Positions 48,090-58,770 of a DNA stretch of 64,000 bases are shown piece after piece. The position numbers were made by a program, and so were the translations under genes. The notes beneath the pieces are model-generated. The model had not been told where the DNA came from. It saw nothing but the letters and a program-made list of their open reading frames with translations, and made no database searches. The stretch comes from Stratiolaelaps scimitus (lineage: Eukaryota; Arthropoda; Arachnida; Mesostigmata; Laelapidae), in the NCBI GenBank assembly GCA_019614645.1, contig JABWDB010000035.1, forward strand, positions 620,001 through 684,000, read 5' to 3'. Numbering within the stretch: the stretch's first letter is position 1; each line of letters opens with the position of its first letter.

Positions 48090-50530
48090 TATGAACCGAT
48101 AGAGTCTTTCTACTTGTTAGCTTGCTAGCGGGTTAAGCAGTCAATCGGAAACAACTCATATCGTTGTTGATTAATGACACCAAATTCATTCGCAATTACG
48201 CTTGTGGCGTTTATGAGAGATGGAGTCCGGCAGTCCCCATCATGATAAGATACTATCTCGTATCATATAACCATTATGAACAGCGTGTCTTCACGTGCGT
48301 CAAGGAGCATTGTTTATTTGTCTATTCTGTATCACAGGAAAGTCTCAGCGGCGGCTATCGCTGATCGCGTCACGCCAGACGCATTGGGGCGGTTTCAATC
48401 TCCGTTCCTGTTTGACCCAGAAATTCGTAACCACTGGCACACGTACGAGAACTATTAAGACTTATATAATTTTACTTAGTCCTATATAATGCTTGAATAG
48501 TAGTAGTAGTAGCTTAAATGTTCACAATTCAACGTTTCTCTCTCTCTCGGTCAGTAAAAATGTCGCAAGATATGAGCACACCGTTGTATTTTTCATTTGG
48601 CAACATTCAGTGTATTTCAAAATGCCACGCAGGGGGAAAGTGGCCACGTGGCAGATAGAAGATTGCTCGAAGTAAAGCCTTTCCGAGTTGGGAACAGATC
48701 ATAACTCTGATCAGCGAACATGACGGCCGTGGAAAGCTCTCTCGTACAACCAGCTACTGGCGTATAGACTTCATTCACAGTTTAGTTCCTCAAAGTGATA
48801 TTCGCTATACGTGTAGCATAGCGGGGCACATAATTATACAACTTCACAAGATTGACAATTAAGCGCAGCCAGCAGCGCTTACTGGGCACCCCTTTGCAAT
48901 CCGCCAGTCTTTCTTATGCTGCTCATTCAAATGATCTCCTATATGGTAATTCGTATCCCGTTTGTCTCAGTGTGTATAATTAGTGACTCACGTGTCGCGT
49001 CCCGTCATTTGTGGTACACATCCAGGCTGGAGGTCGTCTCGAGGTCTGTTATATTCGTCTCGTCTCGAGGTCATCATTTTTACGTTTTTCAACACGTTTT
49101 TCAACGTGGCAACAATTAAAATGCGACATCACGTGAAACTGGCCAATTTGGGAGAGACTTTACTTTTTTGTTAGCGTCCTACCCCTCTTGCTGGATTTCC
49201 TTGTTGATAGACGTACGCCAAGCATTGGAACTTAGTATGCCTGGGGACATATATCGAACTATTGATGATAACAACCACCTTGATCATTCATACATACGTT
49301 AGATATATATGTAAGCAAGGCTGGGCTTCACTAGTGATGTCACTGTTCTTATTCATCTGAGTAGGAGTTGCAGTTCTCCGGGTTCGAGACGAGCGGGTTC
49401 AACTGCAATGGCCAAACAGAGCAAACCGCCTATTCAACTCAACGGCACAAGAATACGTTGCGAGACGCTGCCCTCACACTTTTGCAAGGCGCAGTCCATC
49501 GCGCAGCACCAGTCAATCCCCACCATGTCATCCGTGTTCTGGACAGTGTCGTTAAAATTATACATACAATTTATTTATTTATAATTACAATTAAAATTAT
49601 ACAATCGATTTGAAAATGCATGTTCTCATTTTGTTCAGTCGCCGATTGTCGCCTCTTATCTGTTTGAGTGTAGTAATCGTTGGCAAATCAAAGGGCCAAA
49701 ATGCTTGTCACAAACTGTGACCTGACCGAGCCGCTACATAGACGTGGCGACATGTTGCTAAGGAGGTCATCAGTGTACTGCAGTAATCATCGTCGGATGA
49801 GCAACCGAGCTACGACGGCAAAGACAGCTACACTCGATGGGTATTTGCCTCCAGAGAGCACTCACGAGAGCACTTACCCCCCGGGAGTTGGGTTGCGGAG
49901 GTACTCGTGAATTGCCTTGCTGCCAGTGAGGACTGAAGCGAGTGACGGTGACGGACACGGTCCGGCCTAAACCGTCTCCTACCCTGGCGAACTCTGTTGC
50001 CCTCGACATTTGCAATGCTCTAGGAGGTAGTCAACTTTTCAGTCAAGTGAACGATGCGGTGAATAACGAGGAAACTCGTTGTACTGGTGGGAATATGTGA
50101 CGAACCCGTCTCGGCATACTGATCGTAGCACAGCCTTTTACACCCGGTGAACTCGGCCTTCCAAAGCTGAGACACGCGAGCCGAAAACGGTTAGAGGTAA
50201 TGGAGAATTATTTACGGCGCAATGGCGGCCGAATGTTAGTCGGATCAATTCGGAGTATTTGCCTCGCGTCAACTTTCATCGAGGGAATAGTATACCCGAG
50301 TGCAGCTAGATTTGCATCTTCATTCTAATGAATAGCATAACATTTTGTGGTTCGATTCGCTCATTACCATAGGCTAATCGTGCCCTCCTCTCGTCGCAAT
50401 GAACTAGTTGCCCTACTGAACGTGAACCATTACAGCAGTTATGATTATTTCGTTGTACTAAGCTAAAAGAGATACTAACTCCTAATAGAGATCAAAGCAA
50501 ACCGTACGCTACCCGCATAAGCAATCCACC
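48090..50530. other. Unannotated stretch
   Basis: No gene supported. (TAG)n is at about 48498-48512. A second copy of the repeat described at 46914-46980 lies at 49614-49680. Confidence 0.3.
49614..49680 (+). repeat. Dispersed repeat, copy 2
   Basis: Shares ATGCATGTT-TCATTTTGTT, AGTCG-CGAT, TCGC and CTGTTTGAGTG with 46914-46980. Confidence 0.65.
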
Positions 50531-50536
50531 CTTCAT

Positions 50537-50560
50537 ATATATATATATATATATATATAA
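50537..50560 (+). repeat. (TA)n microsatellite
   Basis: About twelve TA units. Confidence 0.95.
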
Positions 50561-51148
50561 TACCTATATAACGGTTGGCAACCTAAGGGTGATAATGAAT
50601 GTATGAAGACATCGACGCGTTTCACAAATTATTTGGAAAATCTAAACAGATTTTGCCTGCTGCAAAATGTTCAGTTTGCATACCAACCATATACTTGGAG
50701 ACTTAGCGTTGAAATAAATTTCGCCCTTTTTTAGGGTCATATATGCACAATACATAATTAAACAATAGATTATGTGCACATGTCAAGCATATCTCAAACT
50801 CTACTCAAAACATCCTTGAATTGATTGCATGTAGCGTCATCGGGGTTGTTTTCGTTGGCTGTAATCACCCTAATAAAAACCTGTTGATACAAAGGCGACG
50901 GCAATTTTGGTCGACCAAATCTCCGCTCAATCTTGAAGAACAATTTTATCTGAGCCGTAGCTCAGCGAAATCGGCGAGACTGCAGGTCATATGAGGACGG
51001 CATTGTACCAGAGTATTTTAAAACATCTGTGGTAACTCCTGTCCACAAGAAGGGGTCTAAATCCGATGTTGATAACTATCGACCAGTGGCCCAGTCCTCT
51101 ATAGCTTGTATTATATTTAAGAAATTGCTTGAAGACCATGTATTTAGT

Positions 51149-51970
51149 TAGTGCAGGTATCGCCGACACAGGTAGCCGGTGAAACGATGCACTGGTCATC
51201 GTCTGCGAAGTGCCTTGGCCTTACGCTTCATGAAAACATGCGTTGGCAGGACCACATAGGGAGCTTCATGCCCAAATGCTACGCAGTGGTGGCCAACTTG
51301 CGTCGCCTGAGAGAGCGTGGGATTCCTGTGGATGGCCTGTTACACCTCTATAAAGTTTTATTGGTACCTCTGTTGTGCTACGGGATCTCTATCTGGGGAG
51401 GAGGCTACAGCATGATTCTTCGGAGAGGAGAGGTTGTTCAGAATGACGCACTACGGGCTATCTTTGGCAGACGTCGCTCCGACTCCGTCGCCGACATTCT
51501 GGGGAAGTACGGATTGCCTAAGCTGAGCGTTATGTATTTAATTCACGTAGCTCTTCTTGCCTTTAAGATGTCGAAGGGACGTATTCCAAACGACATCACT
51601 TTCCCAATTACCACTGTGGTGCGAAGAACGGCCCGCAGACCAACTGAGTTTGTGATACCTTTTGCCGTTAAAGAATCTAGCCGCCATGCTCTCGCTTATC
51701 GCTTGCCGGCAGTCTGGGGCTCTCTTCCTCGCGAGATTCGTGCACTCTCCTCAGCAAAAAAGTTTGCAGCGGAGGTGAAAAAATTTTTTTATCAATCAGA
51801 TGTAGATATTTTTGTGGATATTTGTTTTGTATCTTACCCAATGTTTACATATTGTACAAAAATGTGTACCCTTTATATATAAAATATACGTTGCAATAAT
51901 TTTTTAAACTTATTTTTAGGAGAACTTAAGCATGTATATAGCAGTTCCGTCAATAAACATTTGTTTGAAT
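51149..51970 (+). mobile_element. LINE-B copy 3, 5'-truncated, nested in LINE-A
   Basis: Contains only the RT C-terminus and 3' UTR. The 3' UTR has AGGAGAACTTAAGCATGTAT, then GCAGTTCCGTCAATAAAC, with AATAAA at 51953-51958, followed by a short TTTGAA-type tail. Its left edge falls inside the LINE-A RT reading frame and LINE-A resumes right after its tail, so it inserted later than LINE-A. The target-site duplication was not resolved by eye. Confidence 0.88.
51151..51882 (+). CDS. LINE-B reverse transcriptase C-terminal fragment, open frame
   Basis: 243 codons without a stop: AKCLGLTLHENMRWQDHIGS (thumb), CYAVVANLRRLRERGIPVDG, VLLVPLLCYGISIWGG, QNDALRAIFGRRRSDS, HVALLAFKMSKGRIPNDI, and SRHALAYRLPAVWGSLPREI, the common CR1/L2-type C-terminus (Y-LP--W--LP--IR). 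The polymerase active site lies upstream of the truncation and is missing, so it is not catalytic. The ATG at 51151 is incidental. It is the best-preserved of the three LINE-B copies. Confidence 0.82.
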   Translation: MQVSPTQVAGETMHWSSSAKCLGLTLHENMRWQDHIGSFMPKCYAVVANLRRLRERGIPVDGLLHLYKVLLVPLLCYGISIWGGGYSMILRRGEVVQNDALRAIFGRRRSDSVADILGKYGLPKLSVMYLIHVALLAFKMSKGRIPNDITFPITTVVRRTARRPTEFVIPFAVKESSRHALAYRLPAVWGSLPREIRALSSAKKFAAEVKKFFYQSDVDIFVDICFVSYPMFTYCTKMCTLYI

Positions 51971-53185
51971 TTGAAAAAGTTTTTTTAACAACTCAGGGGT
52001 TACTTGATGAGGCACAGCATGGTTTTACAAAGGGAAAATCCACCGCTACCCAGCTGTTTGATATTGTTTAAGATTGGACAATTTACATCAACAACAAACA
52101 AATGTTCGACTGCATATATTTCGATTTTTCTAAAGCGTTTGATAAAGTAAATCACTCCTCACTTTTAGCAAAAATTAAGAAACTAGGAATTGACTCACGG
52201 TCCTTTTGTTGGATATCTGACTACCTATGTAACTTCTGTGTCTTATATGTAACTAACTCATTTTGCGTACGTGTGAAAAACAGTATTAGTAATTGCGGTG
52301 CTTGCCCCTCTGGGGTGCCTCAAGGTAGCTGCTTGGAACCTACATTATTTTGTATTTACATCTTAGACCTAAGAAACACTATTCCGCAGTCCATAACACA
52401 TAAACTTTACGCGGATGATCTCAAGCTTTACGGCCCGTCGAAGACCGAATCCGAAAGACGCGATTTGCAGAAAGCCGTTGATGCCATCTCAAGGTGGTGC
52501 TCCAATAATGATATCCGTTCCTAAATGTGGCACATTATGTCTATCAGACCCTCACATATATACTCTTAACGCCCAGCCTATACCGATTGTGAAATGTATA
52601 AGGGACCTGGGCGTGATGGTCTCACCGGATTTGGATTTTAACCTTCATATTACACAAGTCCTTCAGTCCTCAACGTTAGTTTGTATCACAGCAGTATGTA
52701 GAAATTTACATACTGCTGTGAAGTTTGGCGACCATATCTTAAAAAACATTTAGACGCTATGGAGCGAGTTCAATCAAAGTCCTTAACACGCGTCTCGCTT
52801 AGATGTGGAATCGATCGCTCGACTCTTACCTTACCTCCGATTACTGACCTACACAAACAGGCAGATATGCGATTCTACAAAAGGTTACTATCTTCAAACT
52901 CGTATTATAAATATTTTAATGTCAGACAAAATAATCTGCTGAGTGGACTAACCATATCATCAGCACAAATCGCCAGGACCGAAAGAGTCAATAATATGTT
53001 TTCTTTTCGAGCCACACGAATGCTCAGAGAGACACACATGCATATACTATGCACTAACTAATTTTTGTACACCAAATGTATAACCCCCTTTTGTTAATAA
53101 AGGCGTTTTTGAATTGAATTGAATTGAGACGCCAGCACATTTGTAGGGTCGGATCCTGTCGGTATCTGACCCTCTCCCTCCGCAG

Positions 53186-53350
53186 ACTCAGCCATGTGGC
53201 AGTCTCAAGCAGTTGTCGCTAAAGAAAAACAGACGAGTGAGTCCCAATAGAAGATATCAACGTCGTACGCCACCGTTTTGCAGGCGCCGCGAAAACAGCA
53301 GCAGCGGCAGCAGCACCAGCAACAGTAGTTATGGAACGTTTTTAGCAGGG
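53186..53350 (+). CDS. Possible internal exon, basic Ser/Arg-rich, unproven
   Basis: A strong acceptor, CTCTCCCTCCGCAG|ACTCAG, ends at 53185. The frame then reads TQPCGSLKQLSLKKNRRVSP, then NRRYQRRTPPFCRRRE, then NSSSGSSTSNSSYGTF, LAG, up to a weaker donor GCAGGG|GTACCAG at 53350/53351, giving 55 whole codons. The CAG/AGC-rich part is GC-rich compared with its surroundings. I do not recognise the protein, and no partner exon was identified. The AT-rich continuation of the frame to 53608 is probably intron. A chance splice-like arrangement is quite possible. Confidence 0.25.
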
Positions 53351-53359
53351 GTACCAGTA

Positions 53360-54880
53360 GCAATACATATAGATCCGCTTATATGTAACACCTTAGATGA
53401 TAAGATAGTTGAATTATTTTGTACCTATGTGGTCAGTGGTGAGCGAAGAATCTCGTTGGTTCTGAATCAGAGACTCGGCTGCCTGAGCGATCAATCGACA
53501 AAAGTATCTTCAATAATCCTTTATGTTTACTCAATGTATCTCACTATATATGCTATAACTAGCGAACAATTACATACATTCGAAATTACAATACTTTCCA
53601 CATTTTGATACAACACTGCGAATAATGACCGAACAACATGGGCATGTTACGTCTCATTGATGTTTGTCTCTAATTATTACCATTATCGACAACGTGATTA
53701 ACCTCGTTGGTAAAATCCTCCCGTAGTATCTCAAGCATTTAACATGAATTATATAATATGTATGCTAAAATCACGCTCAAATTGACTTACGAGTAACATG
53801 CCGTAATCACATGACACTAAACTTACCCATTCATAAATTGGTGATGCACAAAGCGGCCGGTATTAGAAATCATTGCAACGGGATGATATGCTCCTGTCTT
53901 CCTATGTCAGTGAATTATCTTCACCGATCGTGTTAAGACTAGCAGATAGTAGCAGCATATATATATATATATATGTTGTTTCATTGAGGAGATTGTATTG
54001 TGGTAATATATGCATAGTCATTGGTTCATTCAGCCTTACCCGATTAGTCTATCTATATACTTTATTACTGAACCATTAACTACGATAGTAGAGCTACATT
54101 AGAACTAACTATCGATATTACCTTTGAAGACTATGCATTTATTCTGGATGTTGGTCTCTGCTCGAAATAGCTTTAATTAGACTGGTAAGGATCACGGAAT
54201 AGGAAAAGCTTAATATCCAGCTTCGTTCGAAAATAGTGAATAATCAATTAAAACAGCGATGGAAAAAAAAAGCGAATTGAGAAACAACTCTTGCACAGTT
54301 GCACTAAGCGGAACAGAGGCATTATTCTAAACCAATCAAGACTTCACATAGACTTCATTTATCCATTATTGCCGGGACGTCAGCTCACACCATGCAGTAC
54401 TGTATGATAATTGTTTCCTCCTGACTGTTAGGTAGGTCTAGCAAGGAGTGGCAGTCATTAATTGCCCAATTGTGCTTGCTGGGAATTTGTGGAACTGTGA
54501 ACAAATGCATTGAGTAGCTCGTCTCGGCAGAAGTTGGTCACGATCGTAGACATTTACGCCGTGGTATAATTGCGCCCGTTCCCATCATTTGTTTAGAGTC
54601 AAATGTTTAGGCTATACCGGTGCTTATACCGTGGAGTACATTGAAACATTGGAAGCTTCAACTCAGCACAGTCATTAACAACGAAACACATGCGTAATCA
54701 TTAGTAGGGTAATATATTACGACGGTGATATGACAACGAGTGAGATCTTAGTAAGAGAAACAATATAACGAATGAACGGGCCGCTCTGATTGCAGGTAGA
54801 TATATATATATATATATATGGGGAAGTGAGGCTTTTTCTGTATATTATATTATCTTTCTTTATCTGAAGATTCTTGTCAG
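53360..54880. other. Unannotated AT-rich stretch
   Basis: (TA)n at 53957-53974 and 54800-54821. No gene recognised. Confidence 0.35.
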
Positions 54881-54890
54881 GTACGAGTAA

Positions 54891-55003
54891 GGCAGAGAAG
54901 AATAAGCAAAGGTGGCCCCGACAGGTCCTCATAGTAATACCTAAAGGTTAAGAGCTTAGGCCTGTCAGATAGCGGAACAGGTGAGGATCAGCTAGAAAAA
55001 AAG
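54891..55003 (+). mobile_element. SINE-2 copy, plus strand
   Basis: AGAATAAGCAAAGGTGGCCC, then CAGGTCCTCATAGTAATACC, then TAAAGGTTAAGAGCTTAGGC, then CTGTCAGATAGCGGAACAGG, then GAGGATCAGCT and an A-rich tail. The whole 110 bp matches the minus-strand copy at 62303-62425. No clear box A/B head, so the SINE class is inferred from length, A-rich end and dispersion. Confidence 0.75.
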
Positions 55004-55081
55004 TATATATTATATTAAGAATATATAGAGAAGGGTGTTCTTATGTGTATTTCACGTTCAGCGCGTACAATTATCCTCTGT

Positions 55082-55082
<1 letters not shown>

Positions 55083-55107
<25 letters not shown>
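55083..55107 (+). repeat. (TA)n microsatellite
   Basis: About twelve TA units, shortly after SINE-2. Confidence 0.95.
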
Positions 55108-55112
<5 letters not shown>

Positions 55113-55439
55113 AAATGCCTTGCCGGCGATTTATTTGTAGATAAGCATATCTCGCACACTTGTATTTATTTGTTTTCTAAGTGACTTATCAACACTCCAG
55201 TGATCACGCGGCATCTCGACCCAAACCAGTTCAACAGCAACAAAACAACGAAAAATGAGCCGATTGCCGCCTGCGCTCCCAGCGTGATACACGGCGATCT
55301 TTTGCTTCGTGCGCTTATCACATTTACCGATCTCTCTGATAAGATCAATAATGAGACGGTAACCTGCCAACGTGTTGTGGGCCTCTCATCGCTACGTCCG
55401 CGTATGATCAGCGAAGGATAGCGCAACGCCGGCACCGAC

Positions 55440-56420
55440 ACAGGCGTCGTGCGGCGGTTACCTACCGGGAACAGACGGCCCAGCCAATCCCTGCGATAGA
55501 TATGATTACTGTCGTCGATGGCGGTTGCAGCGAGTGGCCGGAGCTTTCGGCTCCGCTAGCTATAAGGGGGCATTAGACGCGAGGGAGACAGGGGCAAGAG
55601 TGGACGTGTCGACCGGTGCATTCTGTCTCGCTGATCTCGCCAAATCCACACAGAAAGATTCGCATAACACTCGCATAACACGCACACACACATACACACA
55701 CAACACCATCCACGCGCGCAACTGACACATACGCGAGTATTGCACAAACAGACGAGACGCGATCAGTGCAATCGGAACGACGGTCGCAATCGGCGGGACG
55801 AAACACCGCGACTTCGTAGCTGGGGGGTGCTTGGCACTGTGACGGCTTCGAAAGATCGTGTGGACATAACTCGAAGGGTGGCCTCTCGAAAGGGCGCCGG
55901 ACTCGATACATCTGCTGGGTGAGACAGGTGTACGCGACATCGTCAGGCGGACGTTTCTCAGGCTTGGGCAGCGACATCCACTGCGAACGGCTGCGACAAA
56001 AGGGACATAGTCCACAAGAAAACGGTTAGTTCGTGAGCGATGATTATTGCTGGGCAAACGTGGAGCAGTTTCGTTTGTGTCTGTAGCCGAACGTCCGAGG
56101 CGCGTTTGGATAAGGCACCTCCGTGTGGCCACGGCCGCCAGCGTGACCGCCGTGTTGACGGTTGTTGCAACCACGGCAGTCCAAATGCGCGTGAGCTGTT
56201 GGGGGCCGTCCAAATGTGCTAGCTGTTCGAACAAGTGACTGCTCGACGGTGCCCAGCTGTACAAGCCAGTTAATCAGTATATCGCTGCAGAGTGCCGGCA
56301 TGTGCCGCTGTGGTAAATCGAAGCAACGAGTGTCTCTCGGCTGTGATGTGTCAATCGCGCTATCCCGCGCGGAGCACTAGACATCGGCCAGTCAGTGAGT
56401 GCTGCGCAGAGAACTAGCTG
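55440..56420. promoter_or_regulatory. CpG-rich island, possible promoter or 5' exon
   Basis: About 1 kb of GC-rich, CpG-rich DNA between AT-rich flanks. Long open frames occur on both strands at once (234 codons minus, 55560-56264; several of 60-80 codons plus), which is expected where stops are depleted by composition. Products have no recognised domain. A promoter with 5' UTR is the simplest reading. Strand unknown. Confidence 0.3.
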
Positions 56421-56825
56421 ATTCACTCAAATTAGCTGATGAAGTCGATCGTTGGCTGTCATCGACAGGTGGTGTCGATATTCATGCCGTGCTTGGCAGT
56501 CTAGAGATTTAACTTCAGATCGTGGGATCGTCCTGTGGATAGCTTTGTTGGTCGAAGCTCACATCGTACGCGATTTCGCCGCACTGGCTACAATTGTGAC
56601 ACTCGAAACTGTGAGACAAATTTGCTTACACGAGGACCCCTTCAAGGGAGGAGCGTGCTGTTTCTTGTATCGAGTTGTTAATTCGGTTACGTGGCAAACA
56701 TGAGTTTATATCTAATAGCGTCTGTAGTGTCCCTCATTCTGAGTTACCTCCTATCTGTATTCATTCTAAAAGAGTAAGCTCTCACGCTTGTGTTGGCCGC
56801 CGTACACTTATAGTATGACTCCTGC

Positions 56826-56890
56826 GTGACATTTAAGATAACTTAAGCATTGTAAAAATTGCAGTTACTTTAATAAACGAATATATAGCC
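56826..56890 (+). repeat. SINE-1 copy, 3' part
   Basis: GTGACATTTAAGATAACTTA, then AGCATTGTAAAAATTGCAGT, then ACTTTAATAAACGAA matches SINE-1. Confidence 0.7.
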
Positions 56891-56899
56891 TTTAGCTTA

Positions 56900-57860
56900 A
56901 CATACATTTCTATTATTTACTTGATTATTTAAAACTCTCTTAAGTAGTCAGTTGCTTTTAAGAGAGCGCCTTCTAATACCATGCATGATTTGTTCGCCGA
57001 AGGCTGCTAGCTTTGCTGAAAGATCACTTATCGGTGCCGGAATCGAGAGAGCAAGCGTTTCTAATGCCTTCCCTAAACGATTGTATAATTGTTCATTGGG
57101 TTTCCTGACCCTGGAGACATGATGCGGCTATGAGAAACAACGAGATGTACCTGGTGCTCAGCCAAATGGGAAACGCACATCCGGGACTTGATTTACGCAT
57201 AATGATCTCGGAGAAGCTTTCAGGATAGCTTTGCTCCTTAGCTCCGCACTAGAACTCCGAAGTATTCGTAAAATATCTGGTAAAGGTAAAGGTTTAATGG
57301 TTTATTGAAGGAGCTGCAATTTTACAATGCTTAAGCTCTCTTTTATGTCACAGGGGTCTAAATTTTGATTGTTAAAAGCGTAACTTTTTTAGCTCTCATA
57401 TCTAAGAGTGTTCTCGCATCGACTGTACAGCCATAGGTCATCATAATAAAAATAATAGAACAGTCATCAGCTCACAAAATTGGTGATTCGTTTTTGAAAA
57501 GATTGACTTCGTCCTCTGTGATGCTACATGCTACATTGGTCGAGTATCACATTCATGGGCAATATTAGAGCTAATTAAATTCAAAGGGAACTGTTAAGGT
57601 TCGTGCAATACCCATACTCTGCAATGCTACTGGGGCGCTTGCGCTGTACGCGGGCAATTGAGGGATCCAAACCAGTTAAGTTATAGAATCATAACCAGGT
57701 TTCGGTTCTACCGCTCATTACGAGTGATTTTAGACCAGTAACTGTAAATTAATATAGCCCCACACCGTTGTGTCTTATTAGAAAGAGTTAGTATCTTTCC
57801 AAATTTAGATGAGTTGATACAGTATTGTCGAACGAACTTTGGTTTCAATAACATTCGTAG
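56900..57860. other. Unannotated stretch holding a SINE-1 fragment
   Basis: No gene recognised. The minus-strand frame 57708-58202 (164 codons) runs through a SINE-3 copy and is therefore not taken as a gene. Confidence 0.35.
57281..57356 (-). repeat. SINE-1 copy, 3' part
   Basis: Minus strand: GTGACATAAAAGAGAGCTTA, then AGCATTGTAAAATTGCAGCT, then CCTTCAATAAACCATTAAAC and an (CTTTAC)n tail, matching the copies at 19191-19300 and 61293-61391. Confidence 0.8.
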
Positions 57861-57861
57861 G

Positions 57862-57988
57862 AGACACGTAGGTGCACAGGTTCGATTCCCCACCGTTGCA
57901 TTTAAGGGGTCCGTCTTGTGAAACAATGCCGAAAGCGGTACCGTGGACGTTACATGTTGGCAAAGCGTTGGCCCGAAAAATTTACTTT
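57862..57988 (+). mobile_element. SINE-3 copy with box B
   Basis: ACAGGTTCGATTCCCCACCG (box B), then TTTAAGGGGTCCGTCTTGTG, then CAATGCCGAAAGCGGTACCG, then GACGTTACATGTTGGC and GGCCCGAAAAATTTAC. It parallels the full copy at 17660-17834 through the body end. The box A half of the head is too diverged to read. Confidence 0.75.
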
Positions 57989-58645
57989 TATATACGTCTT
58001 CAGCACCACACTGTCTTGCCGAATGTTGAAGAAACTTGATCAAAAATAGACGCCTTCTATATTTTGCGTGAGCTGTTTGCTCAGTCGATCCAGAAAATGA
58101 TGAATTTAGCGCCAGACGTTCGCTAAGGTCACCACTCGACATGCAGCCTTCAGAACACTGGCAGATATATTTCGTCGGATTTATTCGAAGAGTTCGTATC
58201 AAACGGGTATGCTCGCAATACGTTCGTTGTTCGTCTTCTCAAATTAATAAATCCTAATTTTATTTGTGATTGCAGACACTCCTATCGCTCAACACGTGAC
58301 GAGTATTGAGGTGAGCTGATTGCACCCGCGTAGAACCGGCGTTTCCGCTGAACCCAACTACGAGTACTGAATCAAAGGATTTGTTTTTGTGCCGCGCGGA
58401 CGGGTCATTGTTTAGGTGTCGACTGACTTAATGAAATCCATCGCTGATGGGTTGCATGATGCGTTGTCTATGGAGACACGAGTGAAAGTTTGATTTTTTG
58501 AAGTCCATCAAACGATGTCCATCAAATTGTGCAATACTGTAAAGATGCTTTACCGCATTCTTTGATGGGCAATGCAATAATCCCAACGTGACTGATAAAG
58601 AAACGAATTATATGGACGCATCACTGTAGCCATTGTCTTCTCGAT

Positions 58646-58770
58646 GCCGGCCGAGGCGGTAACCTTGTAGTACCTAGAGACACAGCTTGGATAAATAGAA
58701 CGATAATGGAATATACCGGGCATGCTAGGAATATCCAGGTCGCAGATTCAAATCCGGTCGTGGCTCCGTC
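58646..58770 (+). repeat. Possible tRNA-derived SINE head
   Basis: A GGCCGAGGCGGTAACC box-A-like motif is followed about 85 nt later by GCAGATTCAAATCCGGTCGT, a box B like that of Ser/Leu-type tRNAs. The gap is long for an intact tRNA. Confidence 0.35.

Larger units (their letters stand above)
51005..53061 (+). pseudogene. LINE-A reverse transcriptase pseudogene
   Basis: Order of blocks: VTPVHKKGSKSDVDNYRPVA (51038-51097), the LINE-B insertion, QHGFTKGKST (about 52016-52045), motif A CIYFDFSKAFDKVNH (about 52112), motif B SGVPQGSCLEPTLF (about 52309), motif C KLYADDLKLY with intact YADD at 52408-52419, KCIRDLGVMVSPDLDF (about 52594) and ERVQSKSLTRVSLRCG (52762). Lesions: the 820-bp insertion, an in-frame TAA near 52068, a frameshift around 52512-52525 and another near 52735. 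The active-site residues survive, but the protein cannot be made. Confidence 0.85.
50985..53128 (+). mobile_element. LINE-A copy 1 (CR1/L2-like), interrupted by LINE-B
   Basis: RT homology starts at about 50985 with SYEDGIVPEYFKTSVVTPVH, so it is 5'-truncated. It breaks off at 51148 inside KKLLEDHVF and resumes at about 51976 with LLDEAQHGFTKGKSTATQLF, the expected next block. Between them sits a LINE-B copy with its own 3' end. LINE-A ends with AATAAA at 53096-53101 and a (GAATT)n tail at 53110-53127, the short-repeat tail style of CR1-type elements. Confidence 0.85.

Noticed and set aside
55560..56264. 234-codon open frame on the minus strand
   Set aside because: It lies in a CpG-rich island where open frames exist on both strands together; the product has no recognised domain and contains repeat-derived Cys/Val runs.
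57883..57896. Box B motif suggesting a tRNA gene
   Set aside because: The flanking body matches SINE-3, and no complete cloverleaf forms, so it is a SINE head rather than a tRNA gene.
57708..58202. 164-codon open frame on the minus strand
   Set aside because: It crosses a SINE-3 copy in antisense and shows no domain.
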